This document shows, piece by piece, positions 59,530-64,000 of a DNA stretch of 64,000 bases. The number at the start of each line of letters is the position of its first letter. Within the stretch, counting starts at the first letter, position 1. The notes under the pieces were generated by a model. It searched no databases. It was not told where the DNA came from and worked only from the letters and a program-made list of their open reading frames with translations. The position numbers and the translations under genes are program-made. The DNA is from JAICMB01 sp035295125. GTDB taxonomy: Bacteria > Acidobacteriota > Terriglobia > Bryobacterales > Bryobacteraceae. The stretch is from positions 1 through 64,000 of the forward strand of contig DATGJP010000045.1 in assembly GCA_035295125.1 (NCBI GenBank), read 5' to 3'.

Positions 59530-60128
59530 CTACGAATCGCATCGAGGCATTCAGCGACGGCGTGCTCGCCATCATCATCACCATCATGGTGCTGGAATTG
59601 AAGCAGCCCGCCGGAACCAGCCTTGCTGCTCTGGAGGGCCTCGTGCCAGTCTTCCTAAGCTACATCCTCAGCTTTGTCTATGTCGGCATTTACTGGAACA
59701 ATCACCATCACCTGCTGCACGCCACGGAGCGCGTGAGCGCGGGCGTCCTGTGGGCCAATTTGCACCTGCTGTTCTGGCTCTCACTCTTCCCCTTCGCGAC
59801 CGCCTGGCTTGGCTCCGGTCATATCCAGCCAATCCCGACCGCGTTCTACGGGTCGATCCTGCTGATGGCTGCGATCGCGTGGTTTGTCCTGCAGTGCGCG
59901 ATCATTGCGAACGAAGGCCGCCAATCCGTCGTCGCCATTGCCCTGGGTCGCGACTGGAAGGGTAAGCTCTCTCCAGTAATCTACCTGGTGGCGATTGCTG
60001 TGGCCTTCGTGAATCCAATTATTTCGAATGTACTTTACTCGTTCGTCGCGCTGCTCTGGTTCATTCCCGACCGCCGCATAGAGCGGGCGTTGAAAGCCAA
60101 TGCGGCAGGCGAAGTAAAGCGCAGTTAG
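59526..60128 (+). CDS. TMEM175/DUF1211-family potassium channel
   Basis: 200 aa from the ATG at 59526 (ATGA overlap with the carboxyltransferase gene). The family hallmark R-x3-FSD is seen as RIEAFSDGVLAI (residues 5-16), followed by six hydrophobic helices (LVPVFLSYILSFVYVGIYW, VLWANLHLLFWLSLFPFATA, FYGSILLMAAIAWFVL, VIYLVAIAVAFVNPII). HHHLLH lies between helices 2 and 3. Bacterial members form K+-leak channels. The last 348 bp are also covered, on the other strand, by the CPBP protease frame. Confidence 0.9.
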   Translation: MTTNRIEAFSDGVLAIIITIMVLELKQPAGTSLAALEGLVPVFLSYILSFVYVGIYWNNHHHLLHATERVSAGVLWANLHLLFWLSLFPFATAWLGSGHIQPIPTAFYGSILLMAAIAWFVLQCAIIANEGRQSVVAIALGRDWKGKLSPVIYLVAIAVAFVNPIISNVLYSFVALLWFIPDRRIERALKANAAGEVKRS

Positions 60129-60845
60129 GCACAGGAAGGTAACCGTCAGCCGGGTCGCCGGCGAGTCGTGCGACCACACGAAGTGAGGCATGTTGTTTAC
60201 GGCCGCGTGCATGAGCATTGTAAGCAGCAAGCTGCCATTGGTCCGCAGGTATAGCCATCCGAATGCAACGGAAAGCGCCGTTACGCCAAGCGCCCACAAG
60301 GGAAACGATTGTCCATATTCCGCGTTTCCTGGAACGGCGAGGAAAAACAACGGCAGGTGCCAAAGGGCCCATGCCACGCCTACGAGCACGCTGCCAATCG
60401 CAAGTCCAAAACGCTCCGCGAGTCGAGGCAGGGCGAAGCCGCGCCAGCCGATCTCCTCGCCCGCTTGGAACGGTGTTGAGAGGATGATGGCGAAGACGAC
60501 CATCGCAGGGGTGTTTGGCCCGATCGACAGCCATGACCCGCCGATCCAGCGATACGTGAGCGCAACGGCGAGCCTGATGCAGCCCATAAAGCTCAGCGCA
60601 AACACGTACCATCTCACGCCTATCCGCCATCGGGTCAACCCCTGAACCACCCGCACCCGATCCGCTTGCGACATCAGCGCGAGTGACACTCCGGCGGGCG
60701 CCATGGTTCCCAGAAAACCGAGCACCCCGGCCAGCGTTAGTACCAGGTCGCCGGAACCTGCCGTGCGTACAACTGCAACGGCCGCAAGAAAAAACGCCCA
60801 CGAAACAACAAATGTGACGGCGAAAAACCTGCCCAAGGGCCCCAC
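59781..60845 (-). CDS. CPBP-family intramembrane protease (CAAX-like) with long antisense tail
   Basis: 354 aa from a GTG 9 bp after the sigma-factor stop. Hydrophobic helices plus the CPBP motifs: GEEIGWRGFALPRL (EExxxR), VAWALWHLPLFF and MLMHAAVNN. The normal protein would end after the last helix (LTVTFLCLTALYFACRIG) near residue 240. Here the frame stays open for about 110 more, mainly polar, residues that are read antisense to the channel gene (59781-60128). The tail has no recognisable domain, so either the stop was lost or the tail is a by-product. Fourth gene of the ECF42-type operon. Confidence 0.75.
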   Translation of the reverse strand: MGPLGRFFAVTFVVSWAFFLAAVAVVRTAGSGDLVLTLAGVLGFLGTMAPAGVSLALMSQADRVRVVQGLTRWRIGVRWYVFALSFMGCIRLAVALTYRWIGGSWLSIGPNTPAMVVFAIILSTPFQAGEEIGWRGFALPRLAERFGLAIGSVLVGVAWALWHLPLFFLAVPGNAEYGQSFPLWALGVTALSVAFGWLYLRTNGSLLLTMLMHAAVNNMPHFVWSHDSPATRLTVTFLCLTALYFACRIGFQRPLYAAVGNEPEQRDERVKYIRNNWIHEGHSNRHQVDYWRELTLPVATQGNGDDGLAAFVRNDRALQDKPRDRSHQQDRPVERGRDWLDMTGAKPGGREGEE

Positions 60846-60854
60846 GTGGATGAA

Positions 60855-62126
60855 TTACGATTTCGCTCCGCCGGGAGTTCCATGAATTGAGGCGTGCCGC
60901 CGCTGCAAAAACCGACGGACCGCCGGGTCGCGCTCCAGCCCGATCGCCATCTCGTAGGCCGCGCGTGCCTCGTCGCGCATTCCCGCGCGAGCCAGCAAAT
61001 CGGCACGTGCTGCCCAATACGACTGGTACTCCGCGATCCGTGCATCGCCGCTCAATTCCCGCATCGCCTCGAGCCCGGCCGCGGCGCCGCTCAACTCCGC
61101 AATTGCCACGGCCCGATTGATGGCGACCACCGGCGACCCGGTAATGGCCGCCAACACATCGTAAAGCTGCACCACCGCCGCCCAGTTGGCTTCGCCGGTT
61201 CGCCGACGATAGACGTGCGCGGACTGCAAGGCGCCCTCAACCTGATATCTCCCGATCGAACCCAGCGTGCTGGCGCGGAGGAGAAACCCCTCGGCTTCTT
61301 CGATGCCCCCCCAATCCCACGCCGCCAGATCCTGCTCGGCGAAGGGGACGTACTCACCTTCAGGATCGCGCCGCGCCCGCCGCCTCGCCTCGGCGTGAAG
61401 AATCAGGGCCAGGAGACCCAACGCCTCCGCTTCCTCCGGCAACATCTCGACCACCAGGCGCGCGAGGAAGATGGCTTCCTCTGTGAGGTCGCGACGGACC
61501 ACGTCATTCCCGCCCGCTTCGGTCCAACCCTCGGTGTATGCCGCGTATACCGCATCCAGCACCGCTTCGATACGGCCGGGAAGTTCGTCGCGGTCTGGAA
61601 TGCGAAACGGAATACCCGCCTGCCGGATCTTGTCTTTCGCACGCACCAGCCGCTTGCTCATGGCCGTCGGGGATGTGAGGAAGGACGAAGCAATCACCTT
61701 GGCATCCAGTCCCAGCACCACCTGCAGCATCAACGGAGCCCGGATGCTCGCTTCAATCGCCGGGTGCGCGCACGTAAACATCAGCGCGAGCCGCTGGTCG
61801 GGAATGGTTATTTCCATGCCGGTATGCAATTCCGGCGACAGCATCTTCAGGTCTGGAGCGGCAAGCTCGTGCCGCCGCAGCCCCCGGTCGCGATCGATGA
61901 TCCGACGCCGCGCCACCGTCAATAGCCAGCCTTCCGGATTCGAAGGGCAGCCGGTTCGCGGCCAATCGGCTAGCGCGGAGGTGAAAGCCTCGGAAAGAGC
62001 GTCTTCGGCCACTGAGACATCGCGTGCGCGCGCCGCCAGGAAGGCGATGAGCTTGCCATAACTCCGGCGAGCCACCGCCTCGGCCACGCTGCGCGCGTCT
62101 CCGCCGGCCTCAAGCGATTGGCTCAT
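60855..62126 (-). CDS. ECF sigma factor with long C-terminal extension (ECF42 type)
   Basis: 423 aa, about twice the usual ECF length. The sigma part (about 1-180) shows RDVSVAEDALSEAFTSALAD, WPRTGCPSNPEGWLLTVARR and a region-4 HTH (TSPTAMSKRLVRAKDKIRQA). The rest is helical, TPR-like (NRAVAIAELSGAAAGLEAMR, ARAGMRDEARAAYEMAIGLE), as in the ECF42 group, which is found beside YCII/DGPF genes and works without an anti-sigma factor. That neighbour is here, two genes upstream. Its start overlaps the preceding gene's end by 17 bp. Confidence 0.9.
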   Translation of the reverse strand: MSQSLEAGGDARSVAEAVARRSYGKLIAFLAARARDVSVAEDALSEAFTSALADWPRTGCPSNPEGWLLTVARRRIIDRDRGLRRHELAAPDLKMLSPELHTGMEITIPDQRLALMFTCAHPAIEASIRAPLMLQVVLGLDAKVIASSFLTSPTAMSKRLVRAKDKIRQAGIPFRIPDRDELPGRIEAVLDAVYAAYTEGWTEAGGNDVVRRDLTEEAIFLARLVVEMLPEEAEALGLLALILHAEARRRARRDPEGEYVPFAEQDLAAWDWGGIEEAEGFLLRASTLGSIGRYQVEGALQSAHVYRRRTGEANWAAVVQLYDVLAAITGSPVVAINRAVAIAELSGAAAGLEAMRELSGDARIAEYQSYWAARADLLARAGMRDEARAAYEMAIGLERDPAVRRFLQRRHASIHGTPGGAKS

Positions 62127-62670
62127 AGCACAGGAAGACGTTGCCGTTTCCGAACACCCGCGAGCTCATGAGCTTGAGGCTCAGCCGGTCGAGCATGCCC
62201 TCAAACAAACTGCGGCCGTGGCCGAGCGCGACGGGGTTTAGAACGATCTGATACTCATCGATCAGCCGCTCCTGCGAAAGCTGCGAGACGATGCTGCCGC
62301 TGCCCATAATCACCAGGTCCGGCCCGTCCTCAGCCTTCATTTTCCGGACCGCTCCGGCCATATCCTCTTTGATGAGTGTCGTGTTCGCCCATGTCACCTC
62401 GTTGAGCGTTCTCGAAAACACAATCTTGGACAATTGATTCATGCGTTCGGCGACGCCCGGGCTATTCTTCGCCGCCATCGGGGTTGGCCAGTATCCGGCC
62501 ATCATCTGATACGTGGCCCTCCCGAATACCAGCACGCCGCCACCCTTGGCATTGCTCTCGGTGAACGCTGCCCATTCGGCATCATGCTTGTGGGCCCAGC
62601 TCATATCGCTCTTGGCGTCGACGAAACATCCATCGAGGGAAACGTTATTGAATACGAGTAGCTTTCTCAT
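62110..62670 (-). CDS. Dihydrofolate-reductase/RibD-C-like reductase
   Basis: 186 aa from the ATG at 62670 (ATGA overlap with the YCII gene). RibD C-terminal/DHFR-like fold: MRKLLVFNNVSLDGCFVD, then VLVFGRATYQMMAGYWPTPM, DLVIMGSGSIVSQLSQERLI and PVALGHGRSLFEGM. It is probably an NADPH-dependent reductase; substrate unknown. It is a frequent companion of YCII and ECF42-type genes. Second gene in the operon. Confidence 0.87.
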   Translation of the reverse strand: MRKLLVFNNVSLDGCFVDAKSDMSWAHKHDAEWAAFTESNAKGGGVLVFGRATYQMMAGYWPTPMAAKNSPGVAERMNQLSKIVFSRTLNEVTWANTTLIKEDMAGAVRKMKAEDGPDLVIMGSGSIVSQLSQERLIDEYQIVLNPVALGHGRSLFEGMLDRLSLKLMSSRVFGNGNVFLCYEPIA

Positions 62671-63083
62671 TTCGCCTCCGGTTTGGGCTCTCGAGCGATC
62701 TCGTCGAGGAACTGGCCGATGTCCCTGGTCAGGAACGTACCTTCCCGAACGGGACGAACCTCGACGATGCCGTGCAGCGAAGTGGGCGACCGGGCGGCCC
62801 ACGAAAGCGCTGCGTCCAGGTCGGGAACTTCAATTACATGAAAACCGCCCAACTGCTCTTTTGAATCCGCATAAGGCCCGTCGAGCACTTGTGTCTTGTT
62901 GTCCCTGATCCGTACTGTTGTGGATGCCGACGTCGGCTCCAGCCCGTGGCTCAACTTCAGCACGCCCGCTTGCGCCATTGCCTGCATGAAGGCTTTATAG
63001 GCGCCCAACCAGTGCTCCTGCTCCGCGCGGGTCAGTTCGTGCCAGCCGGCCTCAACGACATAATCCAACAAAATGTATTTCAT
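62667..63083 (-). CDS. YCII-related (DGPF-domain) protein
   Basis: 138 aa. The ferredoxin-like YCII fold is visible: EAGWHELTRAEQEHWLGAYK, the DGPF-type motif LDGPYADSKEQLGGFHVIEV and SLHGIVEVRPV. Family members are small cytoplasmic proteins, targets of ECF42 sigma factors in several phyla; catalytic role unclear. The N-terminus MKYILLDYVVEAG is typical although the signature Tyr/Met pair differs. First gene of the four-gene operon; GGAGA precedes the ATG. Confidence 0.88.
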   Translation of the reverse strand: MKYILLDYVVEAGWHELTRAEQEHWLGAYKAFMQAMAQAGVLKLSHGLEPTSASTTVRIRDNKTQVLDGPYADSKEQLGGFHVIEVPDLDAALSWAARSPTSLHGIVEVRPVREGTFLTRDIGQFLDEIAREPKPEAK

Positions 63084-63197
63084 CTGGAATCTCCTTATTG
63101 GCGAGCATCCTGCTCAGCCACTACAATGTCGACCGGGCATCGCCCGTTTGGACATCCCGCAAGAAGCTTTTTGTGATGAATGAAACAAGGTGGGGTG

Positions 63198-63238
63198 CAG
63201 GCGGTTTCGCCTGTCCTTTCTCGGTGAGGCCCAAAGGC
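63198..63238. repeat. Dispersed palindrome plus conserved 24-nt segment (copy D)
   Basis: 63198-63213 is CAGGCG, GTTT, CGCCTG (reverse complement of copies A and C). Immediately after, 63215-63238 matches 4176-4199 at 21 of 24 positions (CCTTTCTCGG...CCAAAGGC). Located in the 257-bp gap between the YCII start and the VWFA stop; no gene is supported there. Confidence 0.6.
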
Positions 63239-63340
63239 AGGCTGAGTGACTGCTCCACCCCTCCACAGCGTGCCGCACCTGGAGTTTTCGACCGTCTCTT
63301 TGAATACTTGAAGAATACCAAGGCCGAAAACGGGACGCGG

Positions 63341-64000
63341 TTAATTCCGGTAATATCCCTCCCGAGCCCGCACCCGCCACTCTTTCGGCCGCAGAGCCCC
63401 AGACGCAGCCAGTGACACCTGAATATGGCAAAACGTCCCAGACGGCTTCTGTTCCGAAGGCTGATAGCCGATCGTATAACGCGAGCGCAAATCGTCGATC
63501 AACTCCGCCAGACGTTCCTCCACGCGTTTGCCGCCCAGGCCGATTGCTTCGCCGCCGGTAAGTTCGGCGTACTTGTGCGCATCGCCTGGAGGATGCGAGT
63601 GCCGGAGAGGAGCTTCGACGGCCATGATCGGTCCCGCCCACAGCAGCGCAGCTGAACTCCGAAGCAACATCGGCGCCACTACCGCTCCCGCTTCGTGAAG
63701 TTCTCGAATCGCCTCGCTCTCGGTGTGTACGGTCCGTCCAGTGGCGACGTTCGGCAGATTGTCGGTGAGCCAGATCACCACGCGCCTACCGGACGGACCG
63801 CCCGACGTCCTAAGCAACTCCGCGGCTTCCCAAACGGCCTCATTGAAATATGCGCCGCCGGGCTCATGCTCGGTGGACGCCTGCCTGATCGCGGCAGCCG
63901 TTCTTCCGCGATCCGTTGTGAACCCGTCGATCACGCGGCCATGCGCCGCATATACCATCACCGCGACCTCATCGGCCGGCTTCAGATGTGCCAGGGCCGA
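63341..64000 (-). CDS. VWFA-related acidobacterial protein, 5' end beyond window
   Basis: Partial: 219 codons of the C-terminal part are visible and the frame continues past the window end (…ALAHLKPADEVAVMVY). It is the second half of a von Willebrand factor A domain (RVVIWLTDNLPNVATG, IRELHEAGAVVAPMLL, TGGEAIGLGGKRVEERLAEL, DDLRSRYTIGYQPSE), followed by the end RVRAREGYYRN typical of TIGR03436-like acidobacterial proteins. It is probably exported and binds partners through a metal site; function unknown. The C-terminus is complete. Confidence 0.87.
   Translation of the reverse strand, partial: SALAHLKPADEVAVMVYAAHGRVIDGFTTDRGRTAAAIRQASTEHEPGGAYFNEAVWEAAELLRTSGGPSGRRVVIWLTDNLPNVATGRTVHTESEAIRELHEAGAVVAPMLLRSSAALLWAGPIMAVEAPLRHSHPPGDAHKYAELTGGEAIGLGGKRVEERLAELIDDLRSRYTIGYQPSEQKPSGTFCHIQVSLAASGALRPKEWRVRAREGYYRN

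Noticed and set aside
57970..60128. Carboxyltransferase and TMEM175-type channel as one metabolic unit
   Set aside because: They overlap by ATGA, but this is common in the window and no functional link is apparent.

Overview
The window looks like a chromosomal segment of an Acidobacteriota genome, most likely of the Solibacter/Bryobacter lineage. The inference rests on family content: three very large Oar-like TonB-dependent receptors with carboxypeptidase-regulatory N-termini, two ADOP-type (MacB/FtsX) orphan permeases, an overlapping ECF-sigma/PknB-kinase pair, an SBBP-repeat protein with a Solibacter-type C-terminal domain, an acidobacterial VWFA-related protein, and a PSD1-cytochrome/DUF1501 pair. 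No rRNA, tRNA, CRISPR array, transposase or phage gene was seen.

Layout. 1-7 kb: a partial ADOP permease behind a perfect palindrome, an HD-domain protein, a decayed sensor kinase abutting an intact NarL-type regulator, a Fis-type HTH remnant, a cupin, a class III aminotransferase and two small secreted proteins. 7-19 kb: kinase/ECF sigma pair; an overlapping sigma/anti-sigma/Oar-receptor triad; a MazF-type toxin-antitoxin pair; the SBBP-repeat protein. 19-25 kb: three-gene operon of secreted proteins, an acidobacterial regulatory-type protein, and a GH3 beta-glucosidase followed by three consecutive hairpins. 25-35.5 kb: a second Oar receptor with two propeller proteins, then the PSD1/DUF1501 pair.

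35.6-41.3 kb is the most interesting part: a tight operon of substrate-binding protein, permease, ATPase and a ureohydrolase-family enzyme that fits the Ni-dependent guanidine hydrolase GdmH better than agmatinase, followed by a CbiX-like plus DUF362 fusion. A third Oar receptor (41.2-45.0 kb) converges on it. Next comes a urease cluster (45.1-50.1 kb; ureF, a reversed Doc/Fic gene, ureD, ureA, ureB, ureC, ureG; no ureE). Together these genes could import guanidine, hydrolyse it to urea and ammonia, and degrade the urea to ammonia and CO2. The CbiX-DUF362 protein stands where HypA/HypB-like nickel loaders stand in described gdmH loci and is proposed here, by inference, as a metal-handling factor.

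50-64 kb: two alpha/beta hydrolases, a YncE-propeller/phosphoesterase, a second ADOP permease, an acyl-CoA carboxyltransferase overlapping a TMEM175-type channel gene, an ECF42-type operon (YCII/DGPF, RibD/DHFR-like, sigma factor, CPBP protease) whose last gene runs antisense over the channel gene, and a partial VWFA protein. Small palindromes with GTTT/AAAC loops recur in several intergenic gaps.

Coding density is high. Many gene pairs overlap by ATGA-type junctions, and TTG/GTG starts are common. Starts were chosen here from ribosome-binding sites, signal peptides and overlaps; functional assignments rest on motif recognition without database searches.
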